Translations under genes and position numbers: made by a program
Assembly (NCBI GenBank): GCA_023392795.1
Contig: JAEWNJ010000128.1
Location: 1 to 55,611 of the forward strand
Origin: Candidatus Cloacimonadota bacterium
GTDB lineage: Bacteria > Cloacimonadota > Cloacimonadia > Cloacimonadales > Cloacimonadaceae
Direction of reading: 5' to 3'
DNA: 55,611 bases
Notes under the pieces: generated by a model
Databases searched by the model: none
What the model was told of the DNA's origin: nothing
The model's input: the letters and a program-made list of their open reading frames with translations, nothing else
Shown here: one piece after another, positions 17,931 through 25,826 of the stretch
Layout: every line of letters starts with the position of its first letter
Position numbering within the stretch: position 1 is the first letter of the stretch

Positions 17931-18821
17931 TTGCTGTTACAGAAGTATTTTGAGACCAGAATGCAGATGATAGATGAGGGATTGGAGCGCGCTTTAGATT
18001 TTGACAAGCGCCATGCACTCAGCCTCAAAGAAGCCATGCGTAAGGCCGTGATTCCCGGTGGGAAAAGATGGCGTCCCTTGCTGTTGATTTCCATCTTTGA
18101 GATGCTCACTGGGCTGAAGAAAAACAACAAACAGCTTCCCGACGCTGTGTTTGCTGCTTGCGCGGTGGAATTGATCCACAACGCCGCCCTGGTACATGAC
18201 GATCTTCCCAGCGTGATGAACCGCAAAGAGCGCCGTGGGCAGCCCGCCATTCATCAGGAATACGGCAATGCCATAGCCATATTGGCAGCTGATGCATTGT
18301 ACACTCTGGCTTTCGAGCAGATGGGGCAGATCAAGGATCCTACCAAAGCCAATCTGGCCATCCGTAGCCTGGCGATCAGCAGCAAGAGTTACGGTCTGAT
18401 CGGCGGTCAGGCCATCGATTTGGCAAATAAACGCAAAATAATGAAGATCAATACACTCAGATATATAGATATGAAGAAGGTGGGCTCACTCCTGACTGCG
18501 TGCGCGGATCTGGCCTGCATCCTGGCCGGGGCTGACGAAAATACTCGTCAGATCATGGCCTCTTACGCTGTGAACCTGGGAATGGCATATCAGATGATCG
18601 ATGATATCGAAGCGGATTATGCCAGAGGAAGCGAGGGACTGGATTTCTCGGATGACTACGTCCCTGTTTCCAAAGCCAGTTACACTGGGCTCTTGGGCTT
18701 TGATAAGGCTCGTAAGCAGGTGGAGAGTTTGCTGGATGAATGCAGCCGGGGAATCAAGCCCTACCCCAATAACGATGTATTGATGGAGTTCATTCAAATG
18801 ATCAATGAGAGGTTACCATAA
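17931..18821 (+). CDS. Polyprenyl synthetase family protein with altered aspartate motifs
   Basis: A 296-residue homologue of farnesyl/geranylgeranyl diphosphate synthases. The TTG start at 17931 has AGGGAG seven bases upstream. The fold markers GGKRWRPLL, ELIHNAALVHDD, GGQAIDL, KKVGSLL and the late segment KASYTGLLGFDKARKQ are all present. The first aspartate motif reads DDLPSVMNRKERRG: Asp90 and Asp91 are kept, but the third Asp of DDxxxxD is Met96 and the usual acidic run is NRK. The second motif is DDIEAD (224-229) instead of DDxxD. Normal enzymes use these residues to bind Mg and the diphosphates. It may therefore have changed chemistry or be non-catalytic. It heads an operon with a PHP phosphatase, epimerase, methyltransferase and YbhN-type protein. 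Confidence 0.85.
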   Translation: MLLQKYFETRMQMIDEGLERALDFDKRHALSLKEAMRKAVIPGGKRWRPLLLISIFEMLTGLKKNNKQLPDAVFAACAVELIHNAALVHDDLPSVMNRKERRGQPAIHQEYGNAIAILAADALYTLAFEQMGQIKDPTKANLAIRSLAISSKSYGLIGGQAIDLANKRKIMKINTLRYIDMKKVGSLLTACADLACILAGADENTRQIMASYAVNLGMAYQMIDDIEADYARGSEGLDFSDDYVPVSKASYTGLLGFDKARKQVESLLDECSRGIKPYPNNDVLMEFIQMINERLP

Positions 18822-18827
18822 GTAGGC

Positions 18828-19613
18828 ATGATCGACATCCACTGTCACCTGTTACCGAACATCGATGATGGATCGGACGACCTCGGTAAAAGCATCGAGC
18901 AACTGAGGCAAATGGAAGAGGGCGGAGTAAGCGAAGTGTATCTGACTTCGCATTATTTCCGTGGGCATTATCACTATCCCCGCCAGGATTATGACGCAAA
19001 GCTGGCTACTTTGCGGGAAGCTGCGGGGAAGGCAGGGCTCAAGATCAAGCTGCACAGCGGCTTCGAGGTCTTTATCCAGCCCGGCATCGTAGAGGATATC
19101 AAGGAGAAGGGGCTCACTCTGGGCGAAAGCAATTATGTGCTGATCGAGAGTGAACTGAATGGCCTGCCAACTGATTTTTATCAGAATGTGTACCCTCTGT
19201 TGAGAGCGGGATTCAAACCTATATTGGCGCATGGCGAACGCTATGTAAGCATCATGAAAAGACCCTCCAAGGCCCGGGAATTGAACGATCGGGATATCTA
19301 TATCCAGACCAATGCCGGCGCGCTGCTGGGGCATTATGGTGAAAAAGTGCGTCAGACGGCCTGGGTGCTGATCGACAACGGTTGGACGCATTTTTTGGCG
19401 TCGGACGATCATGTACGCATGGATTATGAAGCATATTTCGATGCCTGCAGGTTGATCACGGAACGCATCGACGAAACTGCGGCAAAGTTATTGTGTCAGG
19501 GGCATCCATCCGCCATTGCAAACCACGAAAAAATCCCATACAAGTACGTGATGGTGAAGCATTCTCACCACCGAGAGCATAAGCGGGGCTTGCTGGAGAG
19601 ATTCTTTGGCTAA
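18828..19613 (+). CDS. PHP-family phosphatase, CpsB/CapC-like
   Basis: A 261-residue PHP-fold hydrolase resembling the tyrosine-protein phosphatases CpsB/YwqE that regulate polysaccharide synthesis. Metal ligands are seen in MIDIHCHLLPNIDDGSDD (residues 3-7), in the His of LTSHY, in the Glu of HSGFEV, in LAHGERY and in ASDDH. The family motif is usually LAHPERY; here Pro is Gly. The ATG follows the prenyl-synthetase stop by six bases and the stop overlaps the next gene by eight. No CpsD-type kinase is in the window, so the target may be something else. Confidence 0.85.
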   Translation: MIDIHCHLLPNIDDGSDDLGKSIEQLRQMEEGGVSEVYLTSHYFRGHYHYPRQDYDAKLATLREAAGKAGLKIKLHSGFEVFIQPGIVEDIKEKGLTLGESNYVLIESELNGLPTDFYQNVYPLLRAGFKPILAHGERYVSIMKRPSKARELNDRDIYIQTNAGALLGHYGEKVRQTAWVLIDNGWTHFLASDDHVRMDYEAYFDACRLITERIDETAAKLLCQGHPSAIANHEKIPYKYVMVKHSHHREHKRGLLERFFG

Positions 19614-20583
19614 GATTCTCATCACCGGGATTACTGGTTTTGTCGGTGGTAGCGTAGCTACAGCCCTGTTACCTCTGGGACATGAGATCACAGCTCTGGT
19701 GAGGCCCGGAAGTTCGCAGGAACGTACAGCGAAGTATCAAAATGGGATCAAGCTGGTGTATGTAAGCTTGAGCGATATACCCGGATTGAAAGCCTTTCTG
19801 GAAAACGCCGATTTTGATACGGTGATCCATATCGGAGCGCTGCGGGGCGGCCGCAAAGCTAATCGGGAAGAGTATTACCGCAGCAATGTATCCAGCACGG
19901 AGCAATTCGTGGCATACTGTGTGAAAAGCGGCGCCCGTTTGATCTTTTGCAGTTCCGTGGGCATCTGGGGAGCGATACCTTCTGAACTCCCTGCCAATCA
20001 GCAAACCCAGAAGAATCCCGATAACTACTATCATTATACCAAGATCGAATCCGAAAAGATCATCTCCAAAGCTGTGTTGCACGGTCTGAAAGCGATGATC
20101 ATCCGTCCCAGCATCACCTATGGTAAAGGCGATCGTGGCTTTCCCTATCAACTGGTCAAGCTGATCGCCAGGCATCATTTCCTGCTCATCAAAAAGCGGA
20201 TTTGGATCCATTTGTGCCATATAGATACCCTTGTAGAGGCTTTTTTATGGGCGCTCAGCCACGATTGGGATTCCGGACTGGCGATCAATGTAGCAGATCG
20301 GGAACCGGTACAGCTAAGCTCCCTGGTGGATTTTATCTCCAGGCAGTTACATGGGAAGAATTATCCAGCCTGGCTGGGTGTGGATCGTAGATTCTTTGCC
20401 ATGGGGGAGAACGTATCGCGTTTGCTGAAGAATGAACTCTTTATCTCTCGCTTTGAACTGATCTCTAAAAGCTGGTTTTATGACGTACAGAAGTATTACG
20501 AATTGATGCAGGATAAGGGCATGCAGCCACATTTCACCATCCCCGACATTCAAATCGTGATAGATTACTATCTGGGCAAGTGA
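19606..20583 (+). CDS. NAD-dependent epimerase/dehydratase (extended SDR)
   Basis: A 325-residue extended short-chain dehydrogenase. The TTG start at 19606 has GGAGAG seven bases upstream and lies inside the end of the PHP gene. The dinucleotide motif ITGITGFVGGSVA is at residues 6-18. The catalytic Tyr-xxx-Lys is in NYYHYTKIESEKII, preceded by a serine-containing strand IFCSSVGIWG. Relatives act on nucleotide sugars, sterols or flavonoid-type substrates. Within this operon a nucleotide-sugar or lipid-linked substrate is plausible, but the sequence does not decide. Confidence 0.88.
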   Translation: MAKILITGITGFVGGSVATALLPLGHEITALVRPGSSQERTAKYQNGIKLVYVSLSDIPGLKAFLENADFDTVIHIGALRGGRKANREEYYRSNVSSTEQFVAYCVKSGARLIFCSSVGIWGAIPSELPANQQTQKNPDNYYHYTKIESEKIISKAVLHGLKAMIIRPSITYGKGDRGFPYQLVKLIARHHFLLIKKRIWIHLCHIDTLVEAFLWALSHDWDSGLAINVADREPVQLSSLVDFISRQLHGKNYPAWLGVDRRFFAMGENVSRLLKNELFISRFELISKSWFYDVQKYYELMQDKGMQPHFTIPDIQIVIDYYLGK

Positions 20584-21422
20584 TGGCCATCCCGATCATA
20601 AATAGCTGGCAGAATTATTACCCGATAGCCCATGAAGGCTTGGGATCATCCTATGAACGCATTGTACTCAATCGTCTGCTGAATAGACTGAAGCGGGATT
20701 ATGGCTTTACCCGGGTGTTGGAAGCACCCTGCTTTGGGTTTACCGGGATCACCGGGATCAATCTCGTCGCCATGGCTCAGGATGGCTGCGAAGTGTATCT
20801 GGAAGACGATAACGAGCACCGCATGGAACTGATCAAAAGTACCTGGAGGGATCTGGGGCTTCCAGTATCCTTGAGGTTGAACCCAGGTTTTGCCACGCTG
20901 GATTATCCGGATGCTTATTTTGACTTTGCCTTCAATTTTTCAGCCTTGTGGTTCGTAGCCGATCTCGGATCTTTTCTCAAAGAGCTGTGCAGAGTGGTAA
21001 GTGGACCCATTTTGCTCTGTGTACCCAATCAGGACGGATGGGGATTCAAGGGACAATTGAAGGGCTATAGCCGGTCCCGTTATCCCTTTTTGCAGCCATC
21101 ATTTATCGATCCTTACAGTGTTACATATCTCATGAAAAGAAATGGCTATCGTTTGCTGGAAACGGATCTCATCGATTGCCCGCCCTGGCCGGATATTGGT
21201 ATGACGAAAGAGGATTTTACTTCCAAGCTATTGGGTAGAGAGCCAGGGCCGGAACAAATGCCCAATCCCGATAATGCCTTGTCCATACTGCCATTTTACA
21301 AAGGTGAAGATCCTGGTTTCGAAAAGCGTATGCTGCTTCTGTCCGGCCTGGAAAGATACGCTCCCCAGAGCTTCAAGCGCATTTGGGCTCATCACCGCTA
21401 CCTCCTGTTCCATCGTGACTAA
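20583..21422 (+). CDS. Methyltransferase-like protein (class I SAM fold)
   Basis: About 279 residues. The ATG at 20583 touches the epimerase stop (GTGATG; a GTG at 20580 is the alternative). The fold resembles class I SAM methyltransferases: RVLEAPCFGFTGITGINL stands at motif I, VYLEDDNEHRMELI at motif II, and YFDFAFNFSALWFVADL at motif IV. The glycine-rich motif I is not canonical (EAPCFGFTG instead of DxGxGxG), so SAM binding should be treated as probable, not certain. It overlaps the YbhN-type gene by eight bases. Confidence 0.7.
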   Translation: MAIPIINSWQNYYPIAHEGLGSSYERIVLNRLLNRLKRDYGFTRVLEAPCFGFTGITGINLVAMAQDGCEVYLEDDNEHRMELIKSTWRDLGLPVSLRLNPGFATLDYPDAYFDFAFNFSALWFVADLGSFLKELCRVVSGPILLCVPNQDGWGFKGQLKGYSRSRYPFLQPSFIDPYSVTYLMKRNGYRLLETDLIDCPPWPDIGMTKEDFTSKLLGREPGPEQMPNPDNALSILPFYKGEDPGFEKRMLLLSGLERYAPQSFKRIWAHHRYLLFHRD

Positions 21423-22428
21423 GCGCAATATCCTCATCCTCATCATCGGCAGCATAGCCGGGATAGTTATGATCTATCTGTGGCAGAAACACATCCCCCT
21501 GCAGGAACTTGGGGAGTACTTCCGCGCTCTGGATCTACGTTATGTACTAATTGCGTCTATCGTGTATCTCAGTGCGTATTTTGTGCGTTCCTTGCGGTGG
21601 AATCTGTTATTGGCACAGAATGTAAAGATATCCCCTGGGCGGAGCTGGATGTACGCGATGGCAGGTAATCTGTTAAATTACATGATCCCGATCCGGGCCG
21701 GAGAACTGGTAAAGGCATGGTTTGTAAAGCGCAACCATGGTCAGGCCATCGTGCATACCCTACCTTCCATCTTCATCGACAAGAGCTTTGATACGCTGGC
21801 GATTCTGGCTGTCCTGATTCTGATTCCCTTTTTGGCGATCCGGCTCAGTTTACCATTGATTCTCCTTTTGGGTGTTTTAGCGCTGATATTCGTCATTTCG
21901 GCGGGGATTATCCTCTTGGCTGCTTTTCAGAAAGACAGGACAGTGGGCATCTTGAAGCTGTTCTTTTCCTGGCTGCCCAGAAAGCTGAGAAGTAAAGTTA
22001 ATAGGTTCCTGATTCTCTTTGTTCAGGGTCTCAATCTCTTTGAACATCATCCTGCCAAACTCGTAGGAGCTACTCTGCTTACTATACTGGGCATAGCTTT
22101 GGACGGATTGTACTTTTACCTGCTCTTTGTAGCCTTTGGTGTAGCCTTTCCTTTCTTGCTGGCACTGTTTGGATATACCTTGATAAATATGAGTTACGCA
22201 TTGCCGCAGCCACCTGCTCAATTGGGCAGCAATGAATGGATGATGATCGTGATATTTAGCCTGGGATTTGGATTGACAAAGTCCGAGGCCTCGGCAATCA
22301 TGGCATTCGCGCACATTCTTACAGCATTACTGATGCTGGCGGTAGGTCTGCCGGCCTTTGCCGTATCTGGCATTGAAGTATTGAAATTGATCTTTAAAGG
22401 AGAACACATAGATGCAAAATCTACCTGA
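21415..22428 (+). CDS. YbhN/UPF0104 (LPG synthase TM-region) family membrane protein
   Basis: A 337-residue multi-helix membrane protein read from the GTG at 21415 just before the previous stop. A reading from 21274 would place most of its N-terminus inside the preceding gene. No clear ribosome site is visible, so the start is uncertain. Signature blocks are YLSAYFVRSLRWNLLL, LLNYMIPIRAGELVKAWF and MSYALPQPPAQLGSNEW, as in the membrane domain of lysyl-phosphatidylglycerol synthases and the dolichol/glycolipid-linked AglD/YbhN group. The C-terminal aminoacyl-transferase domain of MprF is absent. It likely moves or helps modify a lipid made by this operon. Confidence 0.85.
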   Translation: MTKRNILILIIGSIAGIVMIYLWQKHIPLQELGEYFRALDLRYVLIASIVYLSAYFVRSLRWNLLLAQNVKISPGRSWMYAMAGNLLNYMIPIRAGELVKAWFVKRNHGQAIVHTLPSIFIDKSFDTLAILAVLILIPFLAIRLSLPLILLLGVLALIFVISAGIILLAAFQKDRTVGILKLFFSWLPRKLRSKVNRFLILFVQGLNLFEHHPAKLVGATLLTILGIALDGLYFYLLFVAFGVAFPFLLALFGYTLINMSYALPQPPAQLGSNEWMMIVIFSLGFGLTKSEASAIMAFAHILTALLMLAVGLPAFAVSGIEVLKLIFKGEHIDAKST

Positions 22429-23392
22429 TCAGATCCGGGATCTGAAGCAAACCAGCCAAAACCTGAAACGCGAGATGGCCAAAGCCATCATTGGTCAGGA
22501 TGAAGTGATTACACAGCTGCTTACAGCCCTTTTTGCCGGAGGTCACGTCTTGATCGAAGGTGTGCCAGGCTTGGCGAAGACCCTTATGATATCAGGATTG
22601 GCGCAGTGTCTGTCGCTTTCCTTCAGCCGCATCCAGTTTACTCCCGACCTGATGCCATCCGATATTACCGGTACGGACATCCTTGTATCCAACCAAACGA
22701 CCGGTACCAAAGGCTTTGAATACCTGAAGGGCCCAGTCTTTGCCAATATGATTCTGGCGGATGAAATCAACCGCACTCCACCCAAAACTCAATCTGCGCT
22801 CTTACAAGCCATGCAGGAAAATACCATCACCAGTGGTAATAAGACATGGAAGCTGGATAAACCTTTCATTGTGATGGCGACGCAGAATCCCATTGAGCAG
22901 GAAGGAACCTATCCCTTGCCTGAAGCGCAGTTGGACCGCTTCATGTTTTACATCAGTATCTCATATCCGACCTACGATGAAGAACTGAAGATCGTGCAAA
23001 GCACTACGGGGATAGAGATTCCCGATCTCAAACCGCAGATGAGTGGGGCCGATATTATCGCCATGCAAAACGCCATCCGGGCTTTGCCGGTGAGCGACCA
23101 TGTGCTGAAATACGCAGTGGATCTTGTGCGCCGTAGCCGCCCATCGGCGGAAGATGCGGATCCCGAGATCAAGAAATGGGTCAGTTGGGGTGCAGGGCCT
23201 CGCGCTTCACAGTACCTGATCCTGGGCGCGAAAGCCGTCGCTGCCCTGGATGGAAGGCTTTCTCCAGCGGAAGAAGACGTGCGCAGTGTGGCCCAGATTG
23301 TATTGCGTCACCGCATTCTGGTGTCATTTGCCGCAGAGGCCGAAGGCGTTAAATCTGCGCAGATCGTATCAATGCTGCTCGACAAGAGGTGA
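22412..23392 (+). CDS. MoxR-type AAA ATPase
   Basis: A 326-residue AAA+ chaperone of the MoxR family. Walker A is HVLIEGVPGLAKT, Walker B is ILADEINRTPPK, sensor 1 is VMATQNPIEQEGTYPLPEAQ, and the sensor 2 region is WGAGPRASQYLILGAK. MoxR ATPases assemble or activate membrane and secreted complexes, usually with a VWA-domain partner encoded next door. No VWA gene is present here. Its ATG lies 17 bases inside the YbhN-type gene, with AAAGGAG upstream. The client may be the membrane protein or another operon product. Confidence 0.93.
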   Translation: MQNLPDQIRDLKQTSQNLKREMAKAIIGQDEVITQLLTALFAGGHVLIEGVPGLAKTLMISGLAQCLSLSFSRIQFTPDLMPSDITGTDILVSNQTTGTKGFEYLKGPVFANMILADEINRTPPKTQSALLQAMQENTITSGNKTWKLDKPFIVMATQNPIEQEGTYPLPEAQLDRFMFYISISYPTYDEELKIVQSTTGIEIPDLKPQMSGADIIAMQNAIRALPVSDHVLKYAVDLVRRSRPSAEDADPEIKKWVSWGAGPRASQYLILGAKAVAALDGRLSPAEEDVRSVAQIVLRHRILVSFAAEAEGVKSAQIVSMLLDKR

Positions 23393-23415
23393 CCTGATCC
23401 GAAAGGGAGGACCCT

Positions 23416-24342
23416 TTGAAAAGAACGCTGCTGATCATGATAATGCTGGCAGGTATATTGCTGGCAGTGGATAATCGCTTTGTCCATCCCCTGGCACAAA
23501 TCAAGGATGTCCAGGCCTACTCCATCGATGTGGATTCCGGTAACGTTTTGGTGCACAATCAGTACCAGATGTGGATATACAGTACCTTCAATGCCTGGCA
23601 ACCCCGTCTGGAGGGGTCATTTAGCTCGCTCCATCCCATTGAGGACGTGAATATACAGGGCGGAAACTATCTGTATGTGTCCAGCCACGAGCCCACAAAC
23701 ACCGTCACAGTTATCGATTCACTCAGTCTGTACGGTAAGATCTTCTTTGTGAATACCATCATAGGGGACAAGCTAACTCGCGAAGGCAGCACTCTTTACG
23801 TGGCAGATCGCTATCGGGGTATTGATATCATAAATGTCGGTCGCGGAGGTGGGGGCGATATGCTCGCCAACTTCGCAGAAAAGTGGGGCATTCGAGATTT
23901 TACCGCAGAGTATCCCTATCTCTACGCGCTCAACGACTTCGGAGTGGTAACGGTAGATGTAAGCATGCAGGATTTTCCTCTTGGGATCGCCACCAATTAT
24001 CAGATTGCGGATGCCACCAGATTGGTCAAAGACAAGGACTACCTGTATGTGGCAGCGGGTAAAGACCTGCAAGTGATTTCTGTGAGGGATATCAACAAAC
24101 CTACTCTGGTGGCCCAGATTCGCCTGGCTAACGCGGTTCAGGGGATGGCTGTGAAAGATCAACGTCTGTTCCTGGCTTTGGGACAGGGTGGCATCAAAAT
24201 CTTTGATATCTCGATCTCCAGTCGTCCGGAAGATATAAACACCTTCTATCCACCCTTTGCTGCTTACGACATTGCCGTGGAGAACGACTACATCTATGTG
24301 GCTATGGGGCGTGAAGGCTGGATGATCTACGAGTATCGCTAA
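23416..24342 (+). CDS. Exported LVIVD-repeat beta-propeller protein
   Basis: A 308-residue protein with an N-terminal signal sequence (RTLLIMIMLAGILLA). Repeats of the LVIVD type follow, such as YLYVSSHEPTNTVTVIDSLS, LYVADRYRGIDIINVG, YLYALNDFGVVTVDVS, YLYVAAGKDLQVISVRD and YIYVAMGREGWMIYEYR. The TTG start at 23416 has GGGAGG five bases upstream. It is likely a periplasmic or surface propeller. It is the last gene of the operon that begins at 17931, and its stop overlaps that of the converging kinase gene. Confidence 0.8.
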   Translation: MKRTLLIMIMLAGILLAVDNRFVHPLAQIKDVQAYSIDVDSGNVLVHNQYQMWIYSTFNAWQPRLEGSFSSLHPIEDVNIQGGNYLYVSSHEPTNTVTVIDSLSLYGKIFFVNTIIGDKLTREGSTLYVADRYRGIDIINVGRGGGGDMLANFAEKWGIRDFTAEYPYLYALNDFGVVTVDVSMQDFPLGIATNYQIADATRLVKDKDYLYVAAGKDLQVISVRDINKPTLVAQIRLANAVQGMAVKDQRLFLALGQGGIKIFDISISSRPEDINTFYPPFAAYDIAVENDYIYVAMGREGWMIYEYR

Positions 24343-25007
24343 AAGACCAAATCCCGGATCATCTGGCGGTTCTCAGCTTGTGACTCACTGAGCATGGTCT
24401 GCTTGCCGTATCTGCTTCGTCGCTCATCAAAGCGCTGTTCCGAAGCCAGAGTAACATCCCTCCAAGCCTGGTTATCCAGCTGGATTCCCGGAAGGTAGCC
24501 AAGCAACAATTGCTTCAATCTATCTCTGAAAGATGCGGGGTGAAACTCCGCCGCCCAAAACAACAAGAGATGGCTGATGTCTTCTTCCGGGTGGCCAAAC
24601 CTACTGTCTGAGAAATCTATAAACCAATAACCCGTATCTGCCAGAAGGATGTTTCTGGGCTGATTATCGATGTGACAGATACATGTGCCATCCTTGCGCT
24701 GGCTGGCCAGGTGATACTCAGATAGTGCTTTGCCCAATTCTAGTGCGTTGAAGTCTGGGATATCCAGGTAGGGCTCCCCCAAAATCCGCTGGATACGGAT
24801 GTAGAAACCATACTGACCGTAGTGTTCACTAGGAGCAGCTTTTGCATCATTGACGCAGGCAGAAATGGAAAGTGCCTTGCCGTGGTCCAAAAGTTGGGGC
24901 ACGTGCGGCAAGGCACTCTGATATACTGCCAGTTCCCGTAAGTATTCATCCTCACGCAGAAAGTATTTCTGCACTGCTTCAGCTTCAATACTTACAGCGG
25001 GGGGCAT
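24339..25007 (-). CDS. Small APH/choline-kinase-like phosphotransferase
   Basis: A 222-residue protein with the catalytic core of the aminoglycoside phosphotransferase/protein-kinase-like fold. The catalytic loop CHIDNQPRNILL holds Asp114 and Asn119, and the Mg-binding Asp131 is in FIDFSDSRFG. The N-terminal lobe is short compared with usual 250-300-residue members, and I see no clear nucleotide-loop lysine. Relatives phosphorylate sugars (for example Kdo), choline or antibiotics; the substrate here is open. It is the last gene of the minus-strand run that includes cysS and abuts the NHL gene. Confidence 0.72.
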   Translation of the reverse strand: MPPAVSIEAEAVQKYFLREDEYLRELAVYQSALPHVPQLLDHGKALSISACVNDAKAAPSEHYGQYGFYIRIQRILGEPYLDIPDFNALELGKALSEYHLASQRKDGTCICHIDNQPRNILLADTGYWFIDFSDSRFGHPEEDISHLLLFWAAEFHPASFRDRLKQLLLGYLPGIQLDNQAWRDVTLASEQRFDERRSRYGKQTMLSESQAENRQMIRDLVF

Positions 25008-25826
25008 TTAATCCAGTTTAAACCGCTGTATCTTGTTACTCGTAAGTAGCGGAACAATTAACTCATTGGTGGGCAGGTGGTAATACATGTCTGCCGCGCC
25101 TTTGATCCCTTCCTGATATGCGATGAAGCGATTTTGCTCTTGAGGTATCTGCACGATCATCTCTTCATTCCAGGAACTGATGAAGATCCTGCCGGGATCA
25201 TCGATGGCAATGCCATCGAGATTGGAATAGACGCTATCCATGAATATGCTCAGCTTTCTATCCCTGATATCCAGCGATAAGATGGGGGAGAGCTCAGCGT
25301 TGTTCACGATAAACATCTGCCAGCGGGGACGGTCATACACGATGCCATTTGGCGCCTTTAGCAGGGGATTGAGCACCTTGTATTGGGTTTTGGCCGCGGG
25401 ATCATATATGTACACGCAGTCACCGCCCATATCGGTGATGTAGAGCAATCCATTTTCATCGATGGCGATGTCATTCAGGCCCACCGCGCCCTCAATCTCA
25501 TAGGTGTCCATGATCTTGGCTTCCCTTACATCCACCACGTGAATTTTGGTGGGGTCGGTGACATACAACATGTCATCCTTGAGGAACAGCCCTTTCGGGG
25601 CCTCAAAGGCTTTGGGCATGTATTTGTGGAACTTGCCGTTTTCGTCCATGGCCACTATGCTGCCACTGCCCACGTTGGAGATCAGGAATCGGTTTCCCAC
25701 GGGGTCGAAAGCCACGCTTTCGGGTTTGTTCAATCTCACTCCGCTAAAGATTACGATCTTCAGCAGTACCAGGATCGCTACTATCGCGATTATGATGATC
25801 AGTATTTGCTTTTGATTCTTTTTCAT
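25008..25826 (-). CDS. Membrane-anchored NHL/SMP-30-like beta-propeller
   Basis: A 272-residue protein with one N-terminal membrane helix (ILIIIIAIVAILVLLKIVIF, about 8-28) and a periplasmic propeller. Repeats include PESVAFDPVGNRFLISNVG, APKGLFLKDDMLYVTDP, GLNDIAIDENGLLYITDMGG and NLDGIAIDDPGRIFISSWN. This is the pattern of SMP-30/gluconolaconase-like or NHL repeats. Catalytic metal ligands of SMP-30 are not obvious, so I do not assign an enzymatic role. It overlaps cysS by four bases. Confidence 0.78.
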   Translation of the reverse strand: MKKNQKQILIIIIAIVAILVLLKIVIFSGVRLNKPESVAFDPVGNRFLISNVGSGSIVAMDENGKFHKYMPKAFEAPKGLFLKDDMLYVTDPTKIHVVDVREAKIMDTYEIEGAVGLNDIAIDENGLLYITDMGGDCVYIYDPAAKTQYKVLNPLLKAPNGIVYDRPRWQMFIVNNAELSPILSLDIRDRKLSIFMDSVYSNLDGIAIDDPGRIFISSWNEEMIVQIPQEQNRFIAYQEGIKGAADMYYHLPTNELIVPLLTSNKIQRFKLD

